Assembly (NCBI RefSeq): GCF_014078545.1
Contig: NZ_MU078732.1
Location: 29,111-93,110, forward strand
Length of the DNA: 64,000 bases
Direction: 5' to 3'
Source of the DNA: Nitrosopumilus sp. b1
GTDB taxonomy: Archaea > Thermoproteota > Nitrososphaeria > Nitrososphaerales > Nitrosopumilaceae
Shown here: positions 17,049-26,000 of the stretch, piece by piece
Position numbering within the stretch: position 1 is the first letter of the stretch
How the letters are laid out: each line of letters starts with the position of its first letter
Notes under the pieces: generated by a model
What the model was told of the DNA's origin: nothing
The model's database searches: none
Seen by the model: only the letters and a program-made list of their open reading frames with translations
Position numbers and translations under genes: made by a program

Positions 17049-17252
17049 ATGAGGAGTTTTGATCAGTGGTTCAATAGTTTACCAGATGAAGCAAAGGAGA
17101 TGATTCCATTGAATGAAAAACCACATCTCAATTTGATAAACTATCTTTGGGTGAATAATATTTTGGGAAGTAAAGAATCATCGTCTATTCCAACAGTAGA
17201 GGATCTATTAAGTTGGATAACAGACGGAGAAATTGAAGCAAAACGCGGATAA
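17049..17252 (+). CDS. 67-aa protein, paralogue of the facing small gene
   Basis: A small soluble protein with motifs RSFDQWFNSL, LNLINYLWVNN and EDLLSWITDGEIEAKRG. The 70-aa protein encoded on the opposite strand 52 bp away has the same three motifs in the same order, so the two are paralogues arranged tail to tail. The start ATG follows a TTTTATTAG TATA-like element by about 27 bases. I do not recognise the family; it looks like an all-helical fold with buried tryptophans. Confidence 0.75.
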   Translation: MRSFDQWFNSLPDEAKEMIPLNEKPHLNLINYLWVNNILGSKESSSIPTVEDLLSWITDGEIEAKRG

Positions 17253-17256
17253 TCTT

Positions 17257-17304
17257 TTTAAAAAATATCTAAAAAACAAAAGAAAAGAACGTGAAGTTCA
17301 CGTT
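17257..17304 (-). terminator. hairpin plus T-rich terminator between the small paralogues
   Basis: AACGTG (17288-17293) pairs with CACGTT (17299-17304) around a 5-base loop, directly after the stop codon of the 70-aa gene. On the minus strand it is followed by T-rich runs (CTTTTCTTTTGTTTTTT). This is a bacterial-style intrinsic terminator layout. The opposite gene also runs into a short T5 just after its own stop. Confidence 0.55.
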
Positions 17305-17517
17305 TTACTTTCTCATTGCGTCGATTTGGCCTGAGGTAACCCAGTCCAAAAGTTCTGCGGATGAAGGATTTAGGTCTGCCTTTTTGTCCATAAGGTTCTT
17401 TACCCAAATCCAGTTAATTTGGTTTAGAAGTGGTTTATTGTTCTCATCGCCAGCACGTACTTTTGCTACGAATGCTGGGTCTTGTTGATTTAACCATTCT
17501 TGAAAGCTTCTTCCCAT
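17305..17517 (-). CDS. 70-aa protein, paralogue of the facing small gene
   Basis: The product shares RSFQEWLNQQ, LNQINWIWVKN and ELLDWVTSGQIDAMRK with the 67-aa neighbour on the other strand. It starts with MGRSFQEW at an ATG about 28 bases after a CTTTAATTAG TATA-like box, so it is probably leaderless. The spacing of the conserved Trp and Leu/Ile residues suggests three short helices. Function is unknown; a small RNA-, DNA- or protein-binding adaptor is possible but unsupported. Confidence 0.75.
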   Translation of the reverse strand: MGRSFQEWLNQQDPAFVAKVRAGDENNKPLLNQINWIWVKNLMDKKADLNPSSAELLDWVTSGQIDAMRK

Positions 17518-17629
17518 GGGGATCGGATCTTAGCTTGCACTAATTAAAGCTTTTGAAGATTACATCCATAATGGAATGATCGGAATCAAATCAACAAGAC
17601 TTTAAGGTGGATGTTTTAGCAATTGACTC

Positions 17630-18895
17630 TTGAAAGTAAGAGTTCTTGGAGCGGCTCAAGAAGTAGGTCGTTCTGGATTTTTAGTCGATTGTAATGGAAC
17701 AAATCTTTTGTTGGATTATGGGGTTTTATTTGGAAAAAGAGGGACCCCACCACAATATCCCTTGCACGTCAAACCAAAGGATGTTGATTCGATAATTATC
17801 ACCCATGCACATCTTGATCATTCAGGTTATGTTCCATCAATGTTTGTAAGTGGAAATTCGAGAGTCTATGCGACACCACCAACCATTGAGCTAAGTCGGT
17901 TACTAATTGAAGATATGCTCAAAATTGAAAAAAATACACATCCATTTGACATTCCAGAAGTAAATAACATGATTAAAAATACCAAAGAGATTGGTTACAA
18001 AGAAAAGATAAACCGCGGTGCTGCTTCCTTTGAATTTAGAGAATCAGGACATGTAATTGGCGGGGCTACAGTTTTACTAGAATCAGAAAAAAAGAAGTTA
18101 TTCTACACAGGTGATATCAACGTTAAAGGTTCCAGAATGCTTCGAAAGGCAGATCTTGATGTAGGCGAAATTGACTTGCTGATAACTGAGAGCACTTATT
18201 CCCAAACAGATCAAATGCCTCGCCAAGAATCCGAAGCAGGATTGATTGAATTTGCAAATGAGGTAATGGACAGAAAAGGAACGCTGTTCATTCCTTCTTT
18301 CTCAGTTGAACGCTCACAGGAGATTGCATGTGTTTTGAAAAATTCTAATTTTAAGCACAAAATTATCATGGATGGAATGGCATTGAAGGTAAATGAAATC
18401 ATGTTTAGATATCCAGAGTATCTCCGAGATCCAAAAGTGTTTTCTGATGCAATAAATCAATCAGTATCTATTCATGATCATGAACAACGTAAAAGAGCGC
18501 TAGAAGAGCCATGCGTCGTAATTTCTCCAGCTGGAATGTTGGTTGGTGGAAATGCAGTTTACTATCTTCAACATTTGGCATTTGATAACAAAAATGGAAT
18601 TGCTTTGGTTTCATATCAGGGTGAAGGAACTCCTGGAAGAAAACTTTTGGAGACTGGAAAAGTTTCTACACGTGGAAAGGATTTGAAAGTTGAAGCACAA
18701 GTAAAACAGTTTGAGTTTTCTGGTCATTCAGACAGAAGTGAACTATTTGAAATGCTAAAACAGATCAAGGGAAACCCCAAAGTTTTGACAGTACATGGAG
18801 ACAATCAATCTTGTATAAAATTTGCAGAAGAGATTCATGAAAAATTTGGTTTTGAAGCTCATGCACCAACATTTGATGAAATCATCACAGTCTAA
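17630..18895 (+). CDS. beta-CASP metallo-beta-lactamase ribonuclease
   Basis: A 421-aa RNA-processing nuclease of the CPSF73/RNase J superfamily. The zinc-binding HAHLDH (motif 2) follows the N-terminal VGRSGFLVDCNGTNLLLDYG. Motif 3 is ESGHVIGGATVLLE and motif 4 is FYTGDINVKGSRML. The beta-CASP inserts (TESTYSQ, FIPSFSVERSQE, VVISPAGMLVGG) and the final FEFSGHSDRSEL histidine are present. There is no KH domain at the N-terminus, so it resembles the short archaeal aCPSF2-type group. The TTG start at 17630 lies about 26 bases after ACTTTAAGG. The next gene (OGG1-like) begins directly after the stop codon. Confidence 0.9.
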   Translation: MKVRVLGAAQEVGRSGFLVDCNGTNLLLDYGVLFGKRGTPPQYPLHVKPKDVDSIIITHAHLDHSGYVPSMFVSGNSRVYATPPTIELSRLLIEDMLKIEKNTHPFDIPEVNNMIKNTKEIGYKEKINRGAASFEFRESGHVIGGATVLLESEKKKLFYTGDINVKGSRMLRKADLDVGEIDLLITESTYSQTDQMPRQESEAGLIEFANEVMDRKGTLFIPSFSVERSQEIACVLKNSNFKHKIIMDGMALKVNEIMFRYPEYLRDPKVFSDAINQSVSIHDHEQRKRALEEPCVVISPAGMLVGGNAVYYLQHLAFDNKNGIALVSYQGEGTPGRKLLETGKVSTRGKDLKVEAQVKQFEFSGHSDRSELFEMLKQIKGNPKVLTVHGDNQSCIKFAEEIHEKFGFEAHAPTFDEIITV

Positions 18896-19738
18896 ATGGC
18901 ATCAAAGAGTACCATAAATCTAGATTCAACGATAAATAGCGGTCAGGTGTTTCTTTGGAAAAAGGAGGGTGGTTTTTGGTATGGAATTGATGGGGATAGA
19001 GTACTCTGTATAGATTCTACTAATTTGAAAGTGAAAAGCTCTGGAGTAAAGGTGGATTACTTTAGGGAATCTGATGATATTGGAAAAATTCTAAAAAGTC
19101 TCAAAAAAGACGAGGTGGTAAAAACAGCAATCTCTCAAAATGAGGGCCTCAGATTGCTTCGTCAGGACCCATTTCAATGCTATATCTCATTTATTGTTTC
19201 ATCAAATTCCAATATTCAAAACATCAAATCAACATTAAACAAATTATGTAAAAAATTTGGAGAAAGGATAGAGTTTGATAAAAAAGAATTTTTCTTATTT
19301 CCTACTTCTGCCAGTCTTGCAGAAGCATCAAATGTAGAGTTGTTAGAATGTGGTTTGGGCTATAGGGCAGATTTTGTAAAAAAAGCAGCAAAAGAAGTAG
19401 ATAATGGAATTATGGATTTGAAATTGCTAAAAAAAATGAGCTATGATGATGCAAAGAAAGAATTACTAAGAATTTTTGGCATAGGAAATAAAGTTGCAGA
19501 TTGCATAATGTTATTTTCATTAGAAAAACTAGAGGCATTTCCATTGGATACTTGGATGCTAAAAATTTTGAGAAAATATTACGAAGATGTTTTACCAATA
19601 GAGGGAAAATCAATTACAGAAAAAAGATACAATACGTTACATGAAAAAATCATATCACATTTTGGTCCATATGCAGGATACTCTCAACAATTTCTTTTCA
19701 AAATGGAAAGAGATGCTTTTCATAAAAAATGGTTGTAA
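18896..19738 (+). CDS. ogg: 8-oxoguanine DNA glycosylase/lyase (OGG1 family)
   Basis: A 280-aa bifunctional base-excision repair enzyme. The N-terminal TINSGQVFLWKKEGGFWYGI and the QDPFQCYISFIVSSN segment are typical of OGG1. The helix-hairpin-helix contains the Schiff-base lysine K199 (FGIGNKVADC), and the catalytic aspartate is D218 (FPLDTWM). Length matches the archaeal members of the eukaryotic-type OGG1 family. Its ATG immediately follows the TAA of the beta-CASP nuclease gene (TAA-ATG), so the two are in one operon. No functional link is obvious. Confidence 0.92.
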   Translation: MASKSTINLDSTINSGQVFLWKKEGGFWYGIDGDRVLCIDSTNLKVKSSGVKVDYFRESDDIGKILKSLKKDEVVKTAISQNEGLRLLRQDPFQCYISFIVSSNSNIQNIKSTLNKLCKKFGERIEFDKKEFFLFPTSASLAEASNVELLECGLGYRADFVKKAAKEVDNGIMDLKLLKKMSYDDAKKELLRIFGIGNKVADCIMLFSLEKLEAFPLDTWMLKILRKYYEDVLPIEGKSITEKRYNTLHEKIISHFGPYAGYSQQFLFKMERDAFHKKWL

Positions 19739-19771
19739 ACCCTTAATATGGTAAATATTTTTCAGACTCTT

Positions 19772-19846
19772 GGGCCTGTAGCTCAGCATGGATAGAGTGT
19801 TGGACTTCTAATCCAATGGCCAAGGGATCGAAGCCCTTCGGGCCCG
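19772..19846 (+). tRNA. tRNA-Arg (anticodon TCT)
   Basis: The acceptor GGGCCTG pairs with CGGGCCC, followed by G73. The anticodon stem TTGGA/TCCAA closes the loop CTTCTAA, which reads TCT. The T arm is AAGGG-ATCGAAG-CCCTT, with an unusual A at position 54. No intron and no encoded CCA. A TATA-like AATATTTTT lies about 20-28 bases upstream. Confidence 0.94.
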
Positions 19847-19891
19847 CTTAAATTTACAAAATTATTTATTTTCTGACATAATTGATTCTAC

Positions 19892-20239
19892 ATGAAGGAT
19901 ATTGAATTAAAACTAGAAAATTTAGATTTCAAACCTAATGAAGAGATAAAAGGCATCATAAAAGTAAATTTTCCTGGGAGATACGATGGCGTAGTAATTA
20001 ATACCCAAATTCTTAATTCAAATGAGTTAATCATCTACAAGTCCTATAATGGAAAGCAAATCTCACAAAATGTTTCACGATTATTTGTAAATAGAGATAT
20101 GATGCCAGAAAACAAAGTAGAATTTACTGCCGTTATAGAATTTATTCCTAAAGAAATTCATGAAGTGAAATTTCGTGCATCAATTATAGAACAACATAAA
20201 GAGATTGAAAGTGATGTTGTTTTTGCAAAGATTTCTTAG
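19892..20239 (+). CDS. hypothetical beta-sandwich protein, arrestin-like in pattern
   Basis: A 115-aa protein with the layout of one immunoglobulin/arrestin-like domain: IELKLENLDFKPNEEIKGIIKVNF, then VVINTQILNSNELIIYKS, then FTAVIEFIPKEIHEVKFRASII. The KPNEEIKGIIKV type of strand-turn-strand is seen in arrestin-like and Spo0M-like domains, but I cannot confirm homology. There is no signal peptide or membrane segment. It follows tRNA-Arg by 45 bp, with its own AT-rich promoter, and its last 4 bases overlap the converging blue-copper gene. Confidence 0.7.
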   Translation: MKDIELKLENLDFKPNEEIKGIIKVNFPGRYDGVVINTQILNSNELIIYKSYNGKQISQNVSRLFVNRDMMPENKVEFTAVIEFIPKEIHEVKFRASIIEQHKEIESDVVFAKIS

Positions 20240-20700
20240 AATCTTTGTTTAGTAATCTCTAGTTTTCCAGTCATCCAAGGATGTGGTGTACAGTGATACT
20301 CAACTACATGAGGTTCAGTAAATAAGAACTCATATTCTTCACCAGCTTTGATTACACCTGGGGAGCCAAAGTCTCCACTGTAAGAATCAGCCATACGATG
20401 ATCAGGAGTTACAGTATGTGGAACATCATCTAGATTTTTCCAAACTATATGATTATCTATTCCTAGCTGAATATTGACAAGTTTTGGAACAAAATTATCT
20501 TGTTGATCAGCACTTGCAGAGCCAGGTATCATATCAATAATTGTCTTTTTTACTGGGTGTAGGATATGTTCATCAACTGAAGGTTTTGCAAGTGATTCTG
20601 GCAAATAAAACATCTGATAAAATCCGATTGCAACTGTTAATCCAACAATTACGGTAATTACTCCAATGCCGTATGCATGAGAAGTTGTAGATGTGCTCAA
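20236..20700 (-). CDS. membrane-anchored blue copper protein (plastocyanin/cupredoxin)
   Basis: A 154-aa type-1 copper protein. One N-terminal membrane segment (about residues 11-32) anchors a cupredoxin domain (about 68-150). All four copper ligands are visible: H95 (PHTV), C137, H140 and M143 (EYHCTPHPWM). It lies directly downstream of the cytochrome b and Rieske genes on the same strand. However, a 48-bp gap contains a TATA box (CTTTATAATATC, about 20722-20733) 28 bases before the TTG start, so it can be expressed alone. In ammonia-oxidising archaea such proteins replace cytochromes c as carriers between the ammonia oxidation machinery, complex III and the terminal oxidase. Confidence 0.93.
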   Translation of the reverse strand: MSTSTTSHAYGIGVITVIVGLTVAIGFYQMFYLPESLAKPSVDEHILHPVKKTIIDMIPGSASADQQDNFVPKLVNIQLGIDNHIVWKNLDDVPHTVTPDHRMADSYSGDFGSPGVIKAGEEYEFLFTEPHVVEYHCTPHPWMTGKLEITKQRF

Positions 20701-20748
20701 CTAATTTCAGTACTCGTCGATGATATTATAAAGCTTCTTTAGAAATTA

Positions 20749-22329
20749 CTAGAATTTCTTTAGATCAGAAGTTCCAAGTGTGGTGTCTTTTTCGTTGTTT
20801 AAACCAACGTCTGCTTTTACTTGGGGTGTTGCAACTTCAGCTTTTGGTGGTTCTTTTTTGTCATCTAGACTAGGAGAGCCTTCAGGTAATTTTGGGGTCT
20901 CTGATTGTGACTCTTCAGTAATTGCCTTTGGTCGCTCTTCTGTCATAATGCTTGGAGGTGCAGGTGGGGCCTTCTTTGCCTCGTTTAGTCCATAACGATA
21001 GACATGGAAGAATGCTGCAAAGACAATCAGTATCAAGCCTACAAAGAATAACGACAGATTATTCATTCCTGAAATAGCAGCATTATACGCCGTAATGTTT
21101 AGGAAAACTTGGAATGCAATTAATCCAATAATTACCCAGTTAATCCACTTTTGAGATAAATTAATTGATGCGATCTTCTTTGGTCCTTGTTCTTTTGCAA
21201 TCTTGGCTTTTCTTTCCGCTTCTTTTGCCAAGTGAATCATCATATAACTAAATCCAAAGCCCATTGGAACCAGCAGAATCATGACCAAATAGAGGTAAAT
21301 TGGATCAATGACTAGTCGTTGGACTAGAGGTAATGTTGTATCTGCAGGAATATAGAATCCCCAATAAGTCGTAACCATGATTTGAGCAATTCCAGTTATA
21401 CCAAATGCTGTGATTATCGGTCTATCTTTCCATGAAAATTTCTTGTATCTATCAAGGAATGGTATCAGTAACAACGATAGAATGAACAAGCCAGGCCAAA
21501 GAACGCCAGTAACAAACTTGTCATATTGAGTTCTAAGGAATGCATACAATCCAGTCAAGTACCATTCGGGTACTGTGATGCCAGGCGGCACCGTGGGTTC
21601 AAATTTGAATCCCATGTCAATTGGGAATACACCTCCAGTGATCAGAATAGCTCCAGAAATTGCCATTACCATTGGTACGTCAAATACTAGGAATCGTGGG
21701 AAGTGGACTGCCATCAATCCTAACATTACCAAAGGCAACAAGAACACATGTTGTGCATAGAATCGTAACACAAAGTCCGAGAATCCCGCACCGAACATCG
21801 TATCCCGTATGACAGGCCCTGCTACAGGTATAGAGTTTGTCAGTGATGCAGCAATACTAATCGCAAGCTCAGCTCTTTCGCTAAATATTATATCATATCC
21901 CGTGAATGCTTCAAGAATAGTTACAGTACCTAGTATAACACCAGTAACCCAAAGAATTTCATTTCTAATTTTGTATCTTCCGCTAAAGTATTGATAATAC
22001 ATGTGTAGTATTGCCAAGAGAACCATTGCGTTGGAACCATGATAGTGAATATTTCTAATATGAAAACCAAATGGAACTTCGTCGTTGATGAATTTTACAC
22101 TATCCCATGCTCTATCTAGTATTGGTTGATAGTAAAACATCAACAGAGCGCCAGAAATTCCAAGAATAACAAAAACGATGAATGTTAACATCCCCAAAAA
22201 TCCAAATGGGCTTACAAATCTTGCAGGGAATGAAAACTTGATTGCAGTAAAGATGGTTCTATCTAATCCATCCCATATCCAGTAAAAGAAAGCAACTGCT
22301 CCCGTATGTCTATTTAACGAAACGGCCAT
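20749..22329 (-). CDS. cytochrome b subunit of a complex III-like quinol oxidase
   Basis: A 526-aa membrane protein combining the b6-like N-terminal half and the subunit IV-like C-terminal half. Haem ligands are readable as H95/H109 and H194/H209. The 15-residue spacing of the second pair is the cytochrome b6 type rather than the mitochondrial type. The Qo-site PEWY motif is present (VPEWYLTGLY). The last ~70 residues are a charged, proline-rich cytoplasmic tail (PKLPEGSPSLDDKKEPPK and onward) not found in canonical members. The start overlaps the end of the Rieske gene by 20 bases, showing translational coupling. Confidence 0.95.
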   Translation of the reverse strand: MAVSLNRHTGAVAFFYWIWDGLDRTIFTAIKFSFPARFVSPFGFLGMLTFIVFVILGISGALLMFYYQPILDRAWDSVKFINDEVPFGFHIRNIHYHGSNAMVLLAILHMYYQYFSGRYKIRNEILWVTGVILGTVTILEAFTGYDIIFSERAELAISIAASLTNSIPVAGPVIRDTMFGAGFSDFVLRFYAQHVFLLPLVMLGLMAVHFPRFLVFDVPMVMAISGAILITGGVFPIDMGFKFEPTVPPGITVPEWYLTGLYAFLRTQYDKFVTGVLWPGLFILSLLLIPFLDRYKKFSWKDRPIITAFGITGIAQIMVTTYWGFYIPADTTLPLVQRLVIDPIYLYLVMILLVPMGFGFSYMMIHLAKEAERKAKIAKEQGPKKIASINLSQKWINWVIIGLIAFQVFLNITAYNAAISGMNNLSLFFVGLILIVFAAFFHVYRYGLNEAKKAPPAPPSIMTEERPKAITEESQSETPKLPEGSPSLDDKKEPPKAEVATPQVKADVGLNNEKDTTLGTSDLKKF

Positions 22330-22918
22330 ATCCTATTACTCCATTTTCATTTACTCCCCACGTAGGTGGTTGAATCCACAAGAATCCATCGGCATCAGCT
22401 TCAAAAGTTAATTGTGGTAATGTGTTAGATGGTGGTGCTTGTAATGACGCAGGTCCAGCAAAAGCAGTTCCTGTGGTAGGACTATACATACTTCCATGAC
22501 ATGGACATTCACCTCTTCTTCTACCCTCATCAGGCCAATACTTCCACAAACACCAGAGATGAAGACACACCATGCTAAAAGCTCTAAATGATGTAGCTTC
22601 TTGTTTTTCTCCACCTAGTTCTTTTGGTAATCTAATAAATTGCCATTTTCGAAATGCTTCTTCATCTAATACTCTGTCACCAGTTTTTGGATAAGTGATT
22701 ACTTCAGCATGATTAATTGGAAAAGTTTTGACGTTAGCTTGTGTTCCATCTGGTAATTCAACTGGAACTTTTTCTAAAGTCGCAGATGATGGGTTTGGCA
22801 TGAAATTTCCCCATGGAACAAAAGGAGCAAATGCAAGTCCAGTTCCTGCAGCACCCATTAATTTTAGAAAATCTCGTCTAGATAAACCACCGCTCTTTTG
22901 GCGCCCCTGCTCTGACAT
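22310..22918 (-). CDS. Rieske [2Fe-2S] protein with Tat signal
   Basis: A 202-aa iron-sulfur subunit of the complex III-like enzyme. A twin-arginine signal (SRRDFLKLMGAAGTGLAF, residues 13-30) directs folded export and membrane anchoring. Cluster ligands are C118 and H120 in one loop and C138 and H141 in the other. C123 and C140 form the usual disulfide. The first loop reads CLHLWC rather than the common CTHLGC, and the spacing between loops is enlarged by a basic insertion (EGRRRG). The GTTTATAAAC box 27 bases upstream of the ATG supports a leaderless Rieske-cytochrome b operon. Confidence 0.95.
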   Translation of the reverse strand: MSEQGRQKSGGLSRRDFLKLMGAAGTGLAFAPFVPWGNFMPNPSSATLEKVPVELPDGTQANVKTFPINHAEVITYPKTGDRVLDEEAFRKWQFIRLPKELGGEKQEATSFRAFSMVCLHLWCLWKYWPDEGRRRGECPCHGSMYSPTTGTAFAGPASLQAPPSNTLPQLTFEADADGFLWIQPPTWGVNENGVIGYGRFVK

Positions 22919-22941
22919 TCAAGCTCCGTACTCGCCAAATT

Positions 22942-22951
22942 GTTTATAAAC
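22942..22951 (-). promoter_or_regulatory. TATA box of the Rieske/cytochrome b operon
   Basis: GTTTATAAAC, itself a perfect 10-bp palindrome, is centred 27-28 bases upstream of the Rieske ATG (22918). This is the expected distance for a leaderless transcript. Confidence 0.6.
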
Positions 22952-22992
22952 CTTGTTTCAGGTTTTTGATAAAATTATCTTCCCAGTTATAA

Positions 22993-23003
22993 CAAAAAGA
23001 AAA
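22993..23003 (-). terminator. T-rich terminator after the subtilisin-like gene
   Basis: On the minus strand TTTTCTTTTTG lies about 35-45 bases past the stop codon at 23038. It ends the surface-protease transcript before the Rieske promoter region. Confidence 0.4.
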
Positions 23004-23037
23004 TTTCATCTGTGATCGCAATATTAGATAAAATCGA

Positions 23038-26000
23038 TTATTGGTTTGGAGAGATGTTAGTAAATTTTGCAGCTATTGTAATTGGTTCTGTTGTAGAGTT
23101 ACCACCAAATAGCGTAGTGTGAGTCATCAGACTGTATGTTCCAGTTTGATTAATTGGCACATACAAAACAGTTGAGGTATCATCTTTGTTTTTTACTGGG
23201 AAGAAACCCCCACCTTGACTAAACGGAGAAGGACCAAGCCAGTCATTTGAGGCCCAGCTCATGAAATGACCAAATACTCCAGATGGAACATTACTTTGAA
23301 CTATTCGACCTTTTGGATCTACAGCAAATACTGAAAGGTTCGTATCTGGATTTTCCCAAGATATCTCTATTGCAGCAGTATTGATTTGTGCATCATTAAT
23401 GTCAAAATAAAATTGTCGCCAATCACCCGCCATGTATCGGTTTACCATGTCAAATGCACCCTTGGTATAACTTGTTCCATACAATACATCATCTGTTTCT
23501 TTTCCATTAATTAACACAAGTGAATCTTCTTTAGGAATTTTTTGTATTACTGCAAACGAAACTGGAATGTTTACTGTATGAGAATCACTGGCAAACTCTA
23601 AAAATCCTTGATACGTTCCTGTTTGATATCCAGTTGGTACAAAGATTGTTGCATAAACATGTGACTTGCTTTCTGGCGGTACTTCAATGAAATTGTTATC
23701 AAGCCATATAGTACTCCAAAAATTTTTCTTGTAATAGTTTGCAGAAAGATCATATTCCATTGATGTAGAATTTAGTCGTGTGTCACCCAACCAGTATGAG
23801 TATCGTGTTGGAACAGGATACACGCCAACTAATGGAACATCAGAAAATTTTGAAGAAGGTTCTGCTACTCGCATTTCTTGAACAGTTCCCCATGAGCCTG
23901 CTCTATTTACCATTGATAGTTCATCACTTGAAACTTTGGTATCGTTGTTGTTATCAGACCAGTCATAAAGATAAAGCGATGCTATCCGTAGATCATTTGC
24001 ATAAATATCATTAGTGAAATTCATGAATTGTTTAAAATTAAAATTTGCATTAAGAACCAATAATGATGCATCTTCTGGAATGAATTTCTTTTCAGAATAG
24101 TAAGATGCTAAATCATCATACTGTTTTACATCTGCAAGTTGAATATAATTTGGTGAAAATGTATTTGGTTTTTGTAATACCGGATCTTGAACATGCGGAA
24201 TAGTTTCTCCACTGAATTTATCTGTCTTTATTAACTCAAAATATTTTGGTGTGATTTGGATCTTCAAGGTTACATTAGTTGGATTCTCAATTGTAAATTT
24301 TGCAGAACTTCTCTCTCCTTGTAACAACTGACCACCAAACCAATTAGAGGTATGCATTATCTTTGAAGGCATTTCAAATCTTTCTAGACCAAATGAGGTA
24401 GAATTGATTAGTGATAGAGGCCCATCTAAAATTTTTTTAATGTTTGTATAAGTTGCATCATTATAGACAATAAATTTTCCATCTTTACCTTTTACAAATT
24501 CTATTGCGCTGCCTACATTAACTAGTCCAGAGCCTTGCGTGAAAGGATCATTTTGTAGATCAGTGGCAGTCGACATTAAGATATTTTTTATTCTAAATGA
24601 ATCTGCTTTCTGAGAATTATCGTTTAGTCCTTCAACTACTATTGCTGCACTGCCAGATACCAAAGGGGCGGCCATACTGGTTCCACCATACAGGGAGAAG
24701 GCCTCCTGTTTGGAATCCTTTTTGAGTTTTGTTACTGCAGATGGAGTGAAACCGTGAGCTCCAATACTCATAATATCTGGTTTTGGATCACCAATTAATC
24801 CAGGGCCTCTACTGGAAAAATCAACAATATGATTTGCATGATCGGTTGTATTTCCAAATCGTGGTTGATCTTTGAAGGGCCCATATCCAACAAATACATT
24901 ATTTGTTGTAGCACCAACTGCAAGACCAAAGGGCGCTGCATTTGGTAATCCAATTGTTCCATATCCATGGCCAGAGTTACCAGCGCTTGATACCATTAAT
25001 ACGCCAGGATAGTTTTCATCTAATGATTTTGGTATTGTTAATGTGTTGAGTATTTGTGAAAGTAAATCCATTCCAGGTGCATACTGCATTAATGGAAAAT
25101 TTGAAACTCCCCAGCTGTTAGAGATGATATCTGCTCTAGGATGCCCCTGAAATTCCCACTTGCTGTTTTTATTATCAAACCCTGCTGCCCATAACCAAGC
25201 ATAAACACTGTCACCAAACCATAATGCCTTTACAGGTATAATTTTTGCATCAGGTGCGATTCCCTTTATTGAAAATTTCTTTGTATTATTGTAAATATCG
25301 TATTGTTCAATTCCCTTGGAAGTAATTGATGCTGCACTAGATGTTCCATGACCCATAAAATCAGTCATAACACCAAAAAATTGTCCATTAGGATCCATAG
25401 GAGGAAGAACTGTTCCGTTAATTGCTTTTAGTGTTTTATCAAGTTGTGATTTTGTATCAGTTACAGCACCATAGACATCGACTACGCTTGCACCAACTGT
25501 TCCGGCACTGTAATCAAATTTTCCATCCTTATCAAAATCATACCTTAAAATTTCATTACCACTTCCAAGTGTAATGGGTTTTTCATCTGTAAAATCAAAA
25601 TCATAATTTGGTTTTTGTCCTCTAGGTAATTCAAACCTAACATAATCTTCCCATGATGTTGACAAGTCAGGAATTATCGTATCATATACTCCAGCTATAT
25701 TTGCATCAACAACTAAGACAGGTACAACTTGTAATCTAGTGAGCGGTCCTTCCAGTGCACCCTGATACATTACTCCAAGGCGATAAATTCCACTCTTTGA
25801 ATCGATAAATTCCCTACTGTTTTTACCTATCTTCATGTCGTCATTTAATGTACCATTAAAGACAGGAGTAGGTCCTTGATGTGGAAAAAATGAATTGTAA
25901 ATTTGTATTATGGTTCCTTTGCCACCTTGCTTTACATCAAGAAAGACCCCATCACGAGTCTTGTACACTGATGAAGTTGCAAAATCAGGTAATGTTTTTG

